DNA of 64,000 bases from Leptotrichia sp. HSP-536 (GCF_041199985.1 NZ_CP165647.1:1364001-1428000), one strand, 5' to 3'; numbered from the stretch's first letter, positions 35,633 through 43,316 are shown. The notes: generated from the sequence alone by a model not told the origin. Numbers and translations: made by a program.

Positions 35633-36409
35633 ATGGTAAAAAATGAAAATTATTTAGTTATTCAAGGATGGATGATTAGCAAACTGAAATTAAAAGGAAA
35701 TGAATTATTAATATATGCTATTATATATGGATTTTCTCAGAACAATCAGCAATTTATAGGCAGTCATAGATATTTAGCTGATTGGTGTAATTCAACTAGA
35801 CAAGGAATAATGAAAAATATTGAAAGCTTAATCAAGAAAAATTTACTAGAAAAAAAAGAAATCTTTATTAATAATGTAAAATTTTGTAGGTATAGAACAT
35901 TAGATATAAATGTAGAATATTTACAGGGTATAAACAAAGTTGATAGGGATGGTAAACAAAGTTTACAGGGGGATATAAACAAAGTTGATAGGGGTAGTAA
36001 ACAAAGTTTACATAATAATAAAGAGAATACTATAGATAATAATCTATTAGATAATATAGATTTTCTTTTCTTTATGGAAAAGTGGAATGAATTGGCAAAT
36101 AAATGTGAATTAAGCATAATTAAATCTTTTACGGAAAAAAGGAAGGAAAAATTATCTGAACTACTTGAAAAATATACTCAAGAGGAAATATTAGAAACAA
36201 TGTTTAAAATAAAAGATATAAATTTTTTACTTGGAAGAACTGATAAATCAAACTGGAAAATATCATTTGATGATTTTCTGAAAGAGGAAAAGTTTATAAA
36301 AATATTGGAAGGAGCTTATTATGATGAAGTTAAGCCAACTGGCAGAAAACAAGATAAAAAAATTGCAAAACCAAAATCAGCAGGAACAAAAAAAGAGTAT
36401 GGATTCTGA
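35633..36409 (+). CDS. Replication initiator / replisome organizer with winged-helix domain
   Basis: 258 residues from ATG 35633 (AAAGGTG 9 nt upstream; GTG at 35621 is possible but less fitting). The N-terminal part (about 10-95) is a winged helix: KLKGNELLIYAIIYGFSQNN, QFIGSHRYLADWCNSTRQGI, ESLIKKNLLEKKEI. The linker repeats INKVDRDGKQSLQGD / INKVDRGSKQSLHNN. The C-terminal part (about 140-230) has a DnaD-like helical look. The linker DNA is four iterons, the arrangement known from phage initiators such as lambda O that carry their origin inside the gene. The loader gene follows with an 89-bp overlap. Confidence 0.72.
   Translation: MVKNENYLVIQGWMISKLKLKGNELLIYAIIYGFSQNNQQFIGSHRYLADWCNSTRQGIMKNIESLIKKNLLEKKEIFINNVKFCRYRTLDINVEYLQGINKVDRDGKQSLQGDINKVDRGSKQSLHNNKENTIDNNLLDNIDFLFFMEKWNELANKCELSIIKSFTEKRKEKLSELLEKYTQEEILETMFKIKDINFLLGRTDKSNWKISFDDFLKEEKFIKILEGAYYDEVKPTGRKQDKKIAKPKSAGTKKEYGF
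35931..36070. other. Probable replication origin: four iterons and AT-rich stretch inside the rep gene
   Basis: TAAACAAAGTT occurs at 35931-35941, 35953-35963, 35976-35986 and 35998-36008, a steady 22-23 bp period (two helical turns). Copies 2 and 4 extend to the dyad GTAAAC-AAA-GTTTAC. Right after copy 4 the DNA is nearly pure A/T (36010-36060), as expected for an unwinding element. This is seen directly; origin function is inferred from the known lambda-type layout. Confidence 0.6.
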
Positions 36410-37082
36410 TGATAGGTTAAAGGAGGCGATACAAGCAGGTAGACAACTTAGGCAACAGGAATTACGGAAAAAAATTGAATATTTTCTTAATATTTCAAGT
36501 TTGCCGGTTCGATGGAAAGAATATGTTTTTGAAAATTCTGAAATATTATCTGAAAAAGAAAAAATAATTAAACAGAAACTTGAATATTATTGTGAGCATT
36601 TTAAAGAAGCTCAAAAGAATGGGTTAGGATTGTATTTATGTGGAGAGATAGGAACTGGAAAAAGTTTTTATAGCTTATGTATTTTCAATAAACTGCTAAA
36701 AAATAATTATAAAGTCTATAGAACAACTTTAAATGGGATTTATCAAAGAATCCAGTCAACTTTTAGCAATTTTAATAATTTAACTGAGGAACAAGTTTTT
36801 AAGGACTTACTTGAGGTGGATTTGATAATACTGGATGACTTGGGAAAGGAAAATATATCAGAGACTTGGGGAAAATCAAAGTTGTATTCAATATTTAATT
36901 TTTTCTATGAAAAGGAAAAATGTATTATTATATCAACAAATTTAGGTAAGGAAGAAATTGCAAATTTTATGGATATACAAGGAAATGATGCATTGCTGGA
37001 CAGATTTCGTGAAAGGTTGGATACATTGGAATTTATATGGGAGAGCAGAAGAAATGAAATAGGAAAAAAATTCTTTAAATAA
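36321..37082 (+). CDS. DnaC/IstB-like helicase-loader ATPase
   Basis: 253 residues. AAA+ ATPase: Walker A GEIGTGKS near 108-115, Walker B LIILDDLGKE near 167-174, sensor-1 IISTNLGKEE, and the arginine-finger region LLDRFRERL. The N-terminal 90 residues are the initiator/helicase-binding part. GGAAGGAG lies 6 nt before ATG 36321, inside the upstream gene, so the 89-bp overlap is real rather than a start-call artefact. It would load the host replicative helicase at the iteron origin. It lies on the element and is not an IS helper since no IstA is adjacent. Confidence 0.85.
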   Translation: MMKLSQLAENKIKKLQNQNQQEQKKSMDSDDRLKEAIQAGRQLRQQELRKKIEYFLNISSLPVRWKEYVFENSEILSEKEKIIKQKLEYYCEHFKEAQKNGLGLYLCGEIGTGKSFYSLCIFNKLLKNNYKVYRTTLNGIYQRIQSTFSNFNNLTEEQVFKDLLEVDLIILDDLGKENISETWGKSKLYSIFNFFYEKEKCIIISTNLGKEEIANFMDIQGNDALLDRFRERLDTLEFIWESRRNEIGKKFFK

Positions 37083-37105
37083 TTTTGGAATAAGGGATGA
37101 TAAAA

Positions 37106-37522
37106 ATGCGTAAAATGATACATTCAAAAGTAGTTTTTTCTCCTGAAGATTTAATTGTAGTTGCAGGAATATCATTACAGATGGCATATAAAATTATAAA
37201 AGAGTTAAATCATGAGCTTGAAGAAATTAATAAAAAAGAGAAAAAAAATTATATTATTTTTCGTGCGAAAATTTGGAGAAAATTTTTTAGGGAAAGATAC
37301 TATGATGAAAAATTTCTAACAATTAACGATTTGGAGAAAAAATTTAAAATAAAAGAGTGGGAAGCCAAAGAAATTCGTTCAACTATAAAAAAAGAACTGG
37401 TAGCAAAAGGATTTAAATTTATAAAGGGGAGAATACCAGAAAAGGCAGTATTGGAAAAAATTTATGATTATTCAGAAGAGGAGAGAAAAAATGAAAATGT
37501 ATCCAAAATAGTTAAATTTTGA
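37106..37522 (+). CDS. Small DNA-binding protein with two related helical units (DUF3173-like)
   Basis: 138 residues from ATG 37106, which is 9 nt from AAGGG; ATG 37097 is adjacent to that site. Two similar halves: FSPEDLIVVAGISLQMAYKI with FRAKIWRKFFRERY, and LTINDLEKKFKIKEWEAKEI with VAKGFKFIKGRIPEKAVLEK. Each resembles the short DNA-binding proteins (DUF3173 or excisionase-like) common next to integrases of conjugative elements. It may be an excision factor or a transfer regulator. The family match is tentative. Confidence 0.5.
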   Translation: MRKMIHSKVVFSPEDLIVVAGISLQMAYKIIKELNHELEEINKKEKKNYIIFRAKIWRKFFRERYYDEKFLTINDLEKKFKIKEWEAKEIRSTIKKELVAKGFKFIKGRIPEKAVLEKIYDYSEEERKNENVSKIVKF

Positions 37523-37602
37523 TTTATAAGAGGATTTTATGATTTATACCAAAATTAATTTGAGAATGATTTAAAAAGTAAAGTTAAAAAAGGAGAATAA
37601 TA

Positions 37603-37845
37603 ATGAGTGAAAGTTTAAGAGATATTATAGAAAAAGTAATTATTGAAGAAGAGAATATAGAAACTGATAATGTAGTGTATAGTGAACTTATTTCACTGAA
37701 AGAACAAACAGAAGATAAAATAGAAGAACTTAAAGAAACAGGAAATTTTGAAGATGAAATAGAGAAAGCTGAAATTGCATTGGAAGATGAAGAAACAACG
37801 TATGATGAACTTATAATTGTACTGGAAAATTTGGAAGAGCTATAA
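37603..37845 (+). CDS. Small acidic protein, unknown
   Basis: 80 residues, about one third Glu/Asp, helical throughout (SLKEQTEDKIEELKET, EIEKAEIALEDEETTYDEL). AAAGGAG precedes the ATG. A highly acidic small protein on a mobile element could be a DNA mimic or a chaperone-like partner, but there is no direct evidence. I do not recognise it. Confidence 0.55.
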   Translation: MSESLRDIIEKVIIEEENIETDNVVYSELISLKEQTEDKIEELKETGNFEDEIEKAEIALEDEETTYDELIIVLENLEEL

Positions 37846-37959
37846 ATAAAAGATATAAATATATTTTAATAAGAAGAGCAGTAATTCAGAAAATTTAGTG
37901 AATGAATTTTTGTATAATGAAATTTATATAAACGATAAAAATAGAAAGGAAGCTATATT

Positions 37960-38175
37960 ATGGGAGATGTAATGTTAATAATTATGGATAATGAAATTGA
38001 AACAGGAATGGAAATAAGAAAACTGAATGAAGATGATAATTACTATACAAAAATAGAAGAAGGATATAAAGGATTTTTTCTTAAAGTAGATGAAATAAAG
38101 GGAGTTTATTATGATAAAGAGAAAAAAAGTTTACTTTGTAAGATAAAAGTGAGCTGTGTATCTAATAAGTTTTAG
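37960..38175 (+). CDS. Small protein, unknown
   Basis: 71 residues, MGDVMLIIMDNEIETGMEIR at the start, AAAGGAAG before the ATG. Mixed alpha/beta look with KGVYYDKEKKSLLCKIKVS at the end. No domain recognised. It lies in the run of small element genes between the replication and Fic modules. Confidence 0.5.
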   Translation: MGDVMLIIMDNEIETGMEIRKLNEDDNYYTKIEEGYKGFFLKVDEIKGVYYDKEKKSLLCKIKVSCVSNKF

Positions 38176-38251
38176 TTTTTCTTACGTTTGGGAAAATTAA
38201 TAGTACAATGACAATTTAATAATTGAGATTTAATAATTCTTAAAAAATATA

Positions 38252-38299
38252 TTGACAATAGTACCTAACTGTGATATAAGTAAACTGTTAGGTACTATT
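38252..38299 (+). promoter_or_regulatory. Promoter and 13-bp inverted-repeat operator of the AbrB/Fic pair
   Basis: TTGACA (38252-38257), 17-bp spacer, TATAAG (38275-38280). AATAGTACCTAAC (38257-38269) and GTTAGGTACTATT (38287-38299) are perfect inverted arms flanking the -10 box. This fits autorepression by the AbrB-type protein that follows. Confidence 0.72.
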
Positions 38300-38311
38300 A
38301 AAGGAGATAAA

Positions 38312-38485
38312 ATGGAAAAACGAAATTCTAAAATTTCTTTTTCAAAAGCGGGGAATGGATTAGGGGCAAAAGCAACTCTTTCTGTTCCATTATTAAAAAA
38401 GTTTGGTATAAATACTGAAGAAAGAAATGTTGAAATTATATATGACGAAAATAAACAAGAAATAATAATACGGAAAAAGAAATAA
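38312..38485 (+). CDS. AbrB/MazE-type swapped-hairpin DNA-binding antitoxin
   Basis: 57 residues from ATG 38312, with AAAGGAG upstream; a longer frame reaches back through the operator and is not real. KISFSKAGNGLGAKATLSVP and LLKKFGINTEERNVEIIYDE fit the AbrB/MazE beta-hairpin fold, which binds inverted repeats as a dimer. It sits directly behind a perfect 13-bp inverted repeat and 54 bp before the fic gene. It is likely the regulator of both, and possibly the Fic partner. Confidence 0.72.
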   Translation: MEKRNSKISFSKAGNGLGAKATLSVPLLKKFGINTEERNVEIIYDENKQEIIIRKKK

Positions 38486-38539
38486 AAAAATTTGATATAC
38501 TTGTTTTACAATACATATTTGAAGAAAGGATTAAATAAA

Positions 38540-39406
38540 ATGGTTGAGATTTTCAAAGAATTTTTAAATAAAGAGCGTCCTTTGAATGATGGCATTTTAA
38601 GAAAACTTCAAAATAATTTAAGGACAGAATTTATATATAATTCAAATGCCATAGAAGGCAATACTCTAACTTTACGTGAAACTGATATAATACTTCAGTT
38701 TGGAATAACAGTAAAAGGAAAAAGTTTGAAGGAACACAATGAAGTAAAGGGACAGGAGTATGCACTGGATTTTTTGAATGAAGTTCTGAAAAAAGAAGAG
38801 CCCTTGTCAATAAGACTTATACGCGAGTTTCATGCTTTGATTCTGAATGATGACAAGGATAATAGAGGCAGGTTTAAGCAGGAAAATAATACAATACTGG
38901 GTGCAAAATTTCAAACAACACCATTTTATCAGGTAGAGGAAAAACTTCAGGAACTGATAGACAACTTTAATGAAAGTGATAAAAATTTAATAGAAAAAGT
39001 TGCTAAATTTCATAATGACTTTGAAATGGTGCATCCATTTAATGATGGAAATGGACGTACTGGTAGGTTGTTGATGAACTTGGAATTGATGAAAAATGGT
39101 TATCCAATAACTATAATAAAAAATGAGGACAGAGATGATTATTATCAGGCACTGGAGATTGCTTCAATTGATAAAAACTATATACCGTTGACAGAATTTA
39201 TTAAAAGAAGCGTTGAAAATACATTCTGGATTTACTACAAGCATTTCAACGAGGAAACTAAAGAAAAATTTGAAAATTATTTGAAGAAGAATGAAATTGA
39301 GATAGAGAAATTTTATAAAGAATGGATTGACAGAAAGCCAGAAATACTCATAGACTTACCGAGAAATTGGTATGATAAAATTAAAGTACAAACCACGAAA
39401 AAGTGA
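38540..39406 (+). CDS. Fic family protein (AMP-transferase fold), class II
   Basis: 288 residues from ATG 38540 (GAAAGGA 9 nt upstream). The complete Fic motif HPFNDGNGRTGR starts at His165, with the catalytic His and phosphate loop intact. The N-terminal inhibitory helix motif SNAIEG (about 35-40, Glu39) is present in the same chain, which defines class II and means the protein can hold itself off. The loop FKQENNTILGAKFQTTPFY is the flap region. Fic enzymes transfer AMP to Tyr/Thr/Ser of proteins such as gyrase or translation factors; the target here is unknown. The AbrB-type gene upstream may be a second layer of control. Confidence 0.88.
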   Translation: MVEIFKEFLNKERPLNDGILRKLQNNLRTEFIYNSNAIEGNTLTLRETDIILQFGITVKGKSLKEHNEVKGQEYALDFLNEVLKKEEPLSIRLIREFHALILNDDKDNRGRFKQENNTILGAKFQTTPFYQVEEKLQELIDNFNESDKNLIEKVAKFHNDFEMVHPFNDGNGRTGRLLMNLELMKNGYPITIIKNEDRDDYYQALEIASIDKNYIPLTEFIKRSVENTFWIYYKHFNEETKEKFENYLKKNEIEIEKFYKEWIDRKPEILIDLPRNWYDKIKVQTTKK

Positions 39407-39418
39407 GATAGGCAGCTT

Positions 39419-39434
39419 TTTTCACATGTGAAAA
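39419..39434. repeat. Perfect 16-bp palindrome
   Basis: TTTTCACATGTGAAAA, 12 bp after the fic stop. Related palindromes lie at 34657-34668 (TCTCATATGAGA) and 39927-39944 (TTTCTCA-CATA-TGAGAAA). They could be operator sites of one element regulator or simple terminators. Confidence 0.45.
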
Positions 39435-39462
39435 TCAAATATTGAAAAAATAAGAATTATTG

Positions 39463-39491
39463 AATCACAGTTATTTAGATTGGCTGTGATT
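39463..39491 (+). terminator. Terminator after the Fic module
   Basis: AATCACAG (39463-39470) pairs with CTGTGATT (39484-39491), then a T run. Same stem as at 28447-28473 on the chromosome. The DNA between here and 39621 holds only an ORF fragment of about 27 codons without a start (39511-39593). Confidence 0.72.
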
Positions 39492-39621
39492 TTTTTGTTG
39501 GAGGCATTGAACTGTTAAAATCGAAAAATGGGAATCTGAAATTAATAAGATAAAAAGTAAAAGTGATGATTTTGATAAAGAGAATGAAAAATAAAATACA
39601 TAAAAAATTTGGGGAGGAGAA

Positions 39622-39906
39622 ATGAAAAAATTTATTAAAGTTTCAGCAATTTTAGGATTAGTTATAATCACTATAGTTGCAATAAAATATCAATCAGATA
39701 AATTGGAAAAAAAGAAGGGGAATAATCAGGAGATTCAAGAAAAACAGCAACAAGAAATTTTGGATATGTGTAGAACAAATAAAGTTATGAAGATATACAG
39801 TGAAAACGATGGTGAAAATTTTTATGTTGTACTTGAAAATAAAAATATTTATAAAATTGATGAAGATAAACTGGGGAATTATACGATTGGCGAATACTGT
39901 AAGTAG
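39622..39906 (+). CDS. Small membrane-anchored protein, unknown
   Basis: 94 residues. One N-terminal hydrophobic segment (FIKVSAILGLVIITIVAIKY), then a charged helix (KLEKKKGNNQEIQEKQQQE) and a small globular end with two Cys (ILDMCRTNK, TIGEYCK) that could pair if exported. GGGGAGGAG precedes the ATG. It may be an entry-exclusion or surface protein of the element, but this is only a guess from size and position. Confidence 0.55.
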   Translation: MKKFIKVSAILGLVIITIVAIKYQSDKLEKKKGNNQEIQEKQQQEILDMCRTNKVMKIYSENDGENFYVVLENKNIYKIDEDKLGNYTIGEYCK

Positions 39907-39926
39907 ATACATTTTAAAAGACAGTT

Positions 39927-39944
39927 TTTCTCACATATGAGAAA
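39927..39944. repeat. 18-bp palindrome
   Basis: TTTCTCA-CATA-TGAGAAA, just after the small membrane protein gene. Member of the set with 34657-34668 and 39419-39434. Confidence 0.45.
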
Positions 39945-39977
39945 TTTAGGATTATGAAAATTAAAAGGGGAATTATT

Positions 39978-40454
39978 ATGGATATAATAAATAATATATT
40001 AGATAATAGAATTCAAATACAAATTGATGATAGAATAATAGATGTAAATGATATTGAAAAAGTTGAAAGAAAATTATTCTTATTTAAAAAATTTAGATTA
40101 AATATAAAACTAAAAACAGGAGAAGTGATACAGAAAAACTACAAATCACTTAATGAAATGTATAAAAATTATGAAAAATTTATAACAGAAGCTGGGTTTG
40201 ATTTTTCTGGGAAATTAAGAAAGGAAAGATTTAAATATATAAATGGAAACATATATTTAAAAAAATTAATAATTATTGCTAATGAGTTGACAGGTATAAG
40301 TTGGATAGAAGAAGCAAAGAAAAAATTAAAGTCAGTTCTGCATCAAGGAATAAAAGAATCATATGATATTAAAATAGAGCTGTTTTTAAAAGGAGGAAAC
40401 ACTGTTATCTTAGAAATGGAAAATGAGCAGCTGAGTATGATTTTGAGCAATTAA
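39978..40454 (+). CDS. Unknown protein of the element
   Basis: 158 residues from ATG 39978 (AAAGGGGA upstream). The N-terminal half is beta-rich and looks like a small PH-type or SH3-type fold (IQIQIDDRIIDVNDIEKVER, FRLNIKLKTGEVIQKNY); the C-terminal half is helical then beta (LKSVLHQGIKESYDIKIELF). No family recognised. It shares no clear similarity with its neighbours. Confidence 0.5.
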   Translation: MDIINNILDNRIQIQIDDRIIDVNDIEKVERKLFLFKKFRLNIKLKTGEVIQKNYKSLNEMYKNYEKFITEAGFDFSGKLRKERFKYINGNIYLKKLIIIANELTGISWIEEAKKKLKSVLHQGIKESYDIKIELFLKGGNTVILEMENEQLSMILSN

Positions 40455-40502
40455 AAAGAATTTTTGAGTCAAAAAAATGTATAGCAGAATAAAATAAAAA
40501 TT

Positions 40503-40534
40503 AAACTAATCGTAATATATATTATGGTTAGTTT
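40503..40534 (+). terminator. Terminator before the relaxase operon
   Basis: AAACTAA (40503-40509) pairs with TTAGTTT (40528-40534), with further TC/GG wobble pairs inside and a T run after. Confidence 0.65.
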
Positions 40535-40625
40535 TTATAATTACAAGAAAAATAAATAATAGAAACAAAAGAAATTTATTTGATAAATCAGTTTGAATAT
40601 TGCAAGAAATAATTTGGGAGGATAT

Positions 40626-41030
40626 ATGAAAATATACGATATAAGATTGCTAAGGACAACGACGGGAAAGGAGCATATATGTTTTTTTTACAAGACCTTA
40701 CCTAAAAAAAGGATAAATGAAACAGTAGATATTTTTAAGAGAAATGTAGGATTAATAGTAAATAATCAAATAAATGATGAGAAAATAAAGGAGTATATAA
40801 GTGAGGAAACATTTGTAAAAATTATGAAAATGATAAAGATAAGTGATAATAAAATAGGAAAATATAATATGAAACTGTATAGAAATGATGAAATATGGAT
40901 GTATAAAATTGAAAATATTTTGGATACTGATATAAACTTTAAAGATTGTGATGTTTTATTAGATAGAAATTTTTTCATAAATGATAAATATATAAAATAT
41001 GTGATTATAAAAAATAATACGGGGGTATAA
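40626..41030 (+). CDS. Unknown protein upstream of the relaxase
   Basis: 134 residues from ATG 40626 (GGGAGG 7 nt upstream). Mixed alpha/beta with many Asn/Ile/Lys: KIYDIRLLRTTTGKEHICFF, KRINETVDIFKRNVGLIVNN, FKDCDVLLDRNFFINDKYIK. It ends 2 bp before the relaxase start, so the two are co-translated. The position suggests a relaxosome accessory protein, but no DNA-binding motif is obvious. Confidence 0.5.
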   Translation: MKIYDIRLLRTTTGKEHICFFYKTLPKKRINETVDIFKRNVGLIVNNQINDEKIKEYISEETFVKIMKMIKISDNKIGKYNMKLYRNDEIWMYKIENILDTDINFKDCDVLLDRNFFINDKYIKYVIIKNNTGV

Positions 41031-41032
41031 TC

Positions 41033-42619
41033 GTGGCAATATTTCATCTTAGAATGAAAAAAAGTAAAAGAGGAAGTAAATATATTCCGCCTACTGCACA
41101 TTTAGATTATATAAACAGAGATGAAAAATATGGTAAAAAAGAGGATTTACTTTTTAAGGAAGTAAGAAATCTTCCTGAAGAGTTTGGCGACATTAAAAAC
41201 TTTTGGAAATGTGCAGAAACTTATGAGAGAAAAAATTCTAACTTGTATAGAGAACTTGAAATTTCATTACCGAGAGAATTTACTCCTGAAGAAAATAAAA
41301 AGATAGTGGATAATTTTTGTGAAAATCTTTTTGGAAAAGAATATGTATACAATTATGCAATTCACAATCCAAAAAGTTTTGATGGAGATATGCAGCCACA
41401 CGTGCATATAATGTTTTTTGAAAGAAAAATTGATGCTATTAAAAGGGATAAGGATAGGTATTTTAAAAGATATAATTCTAAAAACATAGAAAAAGGCGGT
41501 TGGAGAAAAGATAAAAAATGGAATGAGAGAAGTACGTTAAAAAATATAAGGAAAGAGTGGGAAACATTTTTAAATTTTGAACTTGAAAAGAAAGGAATTG
41601 AGAAAGTAAGTGCAAAATCATTAAAGGATCAGAAAAGAGCTGCAGAAAATAATAATGACTATAAAAAAGTTTATGAGTTAAATCGTGAGGTGATAAATAT
41701 TGATGGCAAGATTTTGTATAGAAAAGAAAGTGAGTTAAGTGATAAGGAAAAAGTTAAGAAGAGAATATTTAATAAAAGCAGAATTTTAAAAGCTGGAACA
41801 GATCTAATGAAAAAATTGCTTGAAAAATTGAAAAAACTGGAAAGAGAGTATGAAAACTTAAAAAGGGATAAAATAAGAGATTTAGAAAATCTGGAGAAAC
41901 TAAGAGGATTAGAAGAGAATATAAGAGATATAAAAAAGAAAATGTCAAAAGATAAAATTGAAAATACTGTGTACAACTTGATGACAGATAAAAAGTACTA
42001 TAAATTCCTGAATGAGAACAAAAAAATTGACAGGGAACTAAAAAATACAAAAGAGAAAAATAGGATAAAATATTTGAAAATTACAAAAGATAAGAACTTA
42101 AAAAATTTAGAAAGTTTAAGAAATCAAATTCAGAATGACTGGAAAAAGAAGTATATTTTTGATAAACGAGTTGAAAATATTAGGGAAAAATATTTAAGAA
42201 AAATTGCAGATCTTGAAGATGAGAAGGACAAGATATATGAAAATTTAAAAGAGAAAAATGTTAAATACAATGATGAAAAAAATGGACTGTATAATATAAA
42301 TCATTTGCAATTTATTTATGAAAAAGAAGGACTGAAAGAGATAAATAAAATTGAAAAAGAACTTAAAAACTTGATAAAGGAGTTAAATAAAAACGAGGAA
42401 ATAGTCAGTCAGGAAACTTTGATAAAAGATAAATATTCAAATTATGAATTTTCAAAATTGGAGAAAAATATTTTGGAGAGTAAAATTAAAATAGAAGGAT
42501 TGCAAAAAGAGCTTAACAAAAATTTGGATATAAGTGAGCAAAAATATTACTCGAATTGGTTAAAAAGAGAAGTAAAAATAAAAGAGAATTATGAGCAAGA
42601 AAGGAAAACATTGAAATAA
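41033..42619 (+). CDS. mobA: MobA/MobL-family relaxase (MOBQ), C-terminus lost
   Basis: 528 residues from GTG 41033. The nicking domain spans about 1-200: MAIFHLRMKKSKRGSK, the region AHLDYINRDEKYG, LYRELEISLPREFTPEENKK, and the metal-binding HxH in DMQPHVHIMFFER (His123, His125). The long remainder is a Lys/Glu-rich coiled coil (about 240-520). It nicks oriT and leads the strand to the secretion channel. The frame stops at 42619, while related coding sequence continues out of frame to about 42894, so the C-terminus is truncated. The catalytic part is intact. Confidence 0.85.
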   Translation: MAIFHLRMKKSKRGSKYIPPTAHLDYINRDEKYGKKEDLLFKEVRNLPEEFGDIKNFWKCAETYERKNSNLYRELEISLPREFTPEENKKIVDNFCENLFGKEYVYNYAIHNPKSFDGDMQPHVHIMFFERKIDAIKRDKDRYFKRYNSKNIEKGGWRKDKKWNERSTLKNIRKEWETFLNFELEKKGIEKVSAKSLKDQKRAAENNNDYKKVYELNREVINIDGKILYRKESELSDKEKVKKRIFNKSRILKAGTDLMKKLLEKLKKLEREYENLKRDKIRDLENLEKLRGLEENIRDIKKKMSKDKIENTVYNLMTDKKYYKFLNENKKIDRELKNTKEKNRIKYLKITKDKNLKNLESLRNQIQNDWKKKYIFDKRVENIREKYLRKIADLEDEKDKIYENLKEKNVKYNDEKNGLYNINHLQFIYEKEGLKEINKIEKELKNLIKELNKNEEIVSQETLIKDKYSNYEFSKLEKNILESKIKIEGLQKELNKNLDISEQKYYSNWLKREVKIKENYEQERKTLK

Positions 42620-42894
42620 AAATTCAAAAAAATTGCAGGATGAACTTTTAAAAAATGGAAATTCCAAAGTTCAGGAAAGGAAAAAGTTCAAAAAATTATC
42701 AAGAATATAGAAGCCATAAAAGTGTTGGATAAGAAAAAAGATTGTCTGAAAAACGACAAGTAAGTATAAAAAAATTGAACAGGAAAAAGAAAAGTAAAAG
42801 TTTAAACGGTGCAAATTATGATAAAAATTTAGGAGGTATAAGTGGTGATTTTAGAATGGAAGATATGGAAGTTTTGGATGAACTAGAAAGATAA
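42620..42894 (+). pseudogene. Out-of-frame remains of the relaxase C-terminus
   Basis: Other frames still read KVQKIIKNIEAIKVLDKKKD, then KNLGGISGDFRMEDMEVLDE with LER and a stop at 42894. The GGISGDFRMED-type ending is what a MobA/MobL protein of this kind is expected to end with. At least two frame changes separate it from the intact part. Confidence 0.55.
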
Positions 42895-42929
42895 AAATTT
42901 TTGATGAAAGTAAATATAAATAGATTTAG

Positions 42930-42948
42930 GGGCAGTAAAAAACTGTCC
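42930..42948 (+). terminator. Terminator after the relaxase
   Basis: GGGCAGT (42930-42936) pairs with ACTGTCC (42942-42948, one wobble), followed by TTTTTT. Confidence 0.72.
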
Positions 42949-42954
42949 TTTTTT

Positions 42955-43175
42955 GTAAAAATACGTTTTTGAAGGTGTAAATATTATTAATTTCTTAGAA
43001 ATTAAACACGAACGAAGTGAGTTTTTGAGTGTAAACGAAAGCCCATTTTTTCGCAATTTTTTTTGTTGAAAAAATCACGATAAGTTTCTAAAAATTTTTA
43101 AATTTGAGAAACTTGTAAGCGTGCTTTCCAAAATTTAGAAAATTTCGGAAAGTTTATGGGAAAAATTTTTGAAAA
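42955..43175. other. Non-coding stretch with hairpins between relaxase and IS nest
   Basis: No gene. AAGTTTCT (43082-43089) pairs with AGAAACTT (43107-43114). CTTTCC...AAATTT pairs with AAATTT...GGAAAG (about 43124-43152). The stretch also has the phrase CACGAACGAAGTGAG near 43008. Such hairpins next to a relaxase gene would suit an origin of transfer, but no known nic consensus was recognised. The last 26 bases (43150-43175) are the left target duplication of IS copy 2. Confidence 0.35.
43150..43175. repeat. 26-bp target-site duplication, left copy (IS copy 2)
   Basis: The first 23 bases recur exactly at 47321-47343. The last three (AAA) follow the ISLre2-type copy C at 48858-48860, because that element landed inside the right copy. 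Rejoined, both copies are 26 bp, the same length as for IS copy 1 with a different sequence. Confidence 0.85.
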
Positions 43176-43316
43176 TGTCGTGGTACAATACATATGTGAC
43201 AAAAAAGAAGAAAAAAAGAAAGGTTTCTGATATAATGTAAGCCGACCAAAACTACATAAGGAGAAACCTTTCTATGAATAGTATATCAGAAGAGTACCGT
43301 GTTCGTCAACGGGCAG

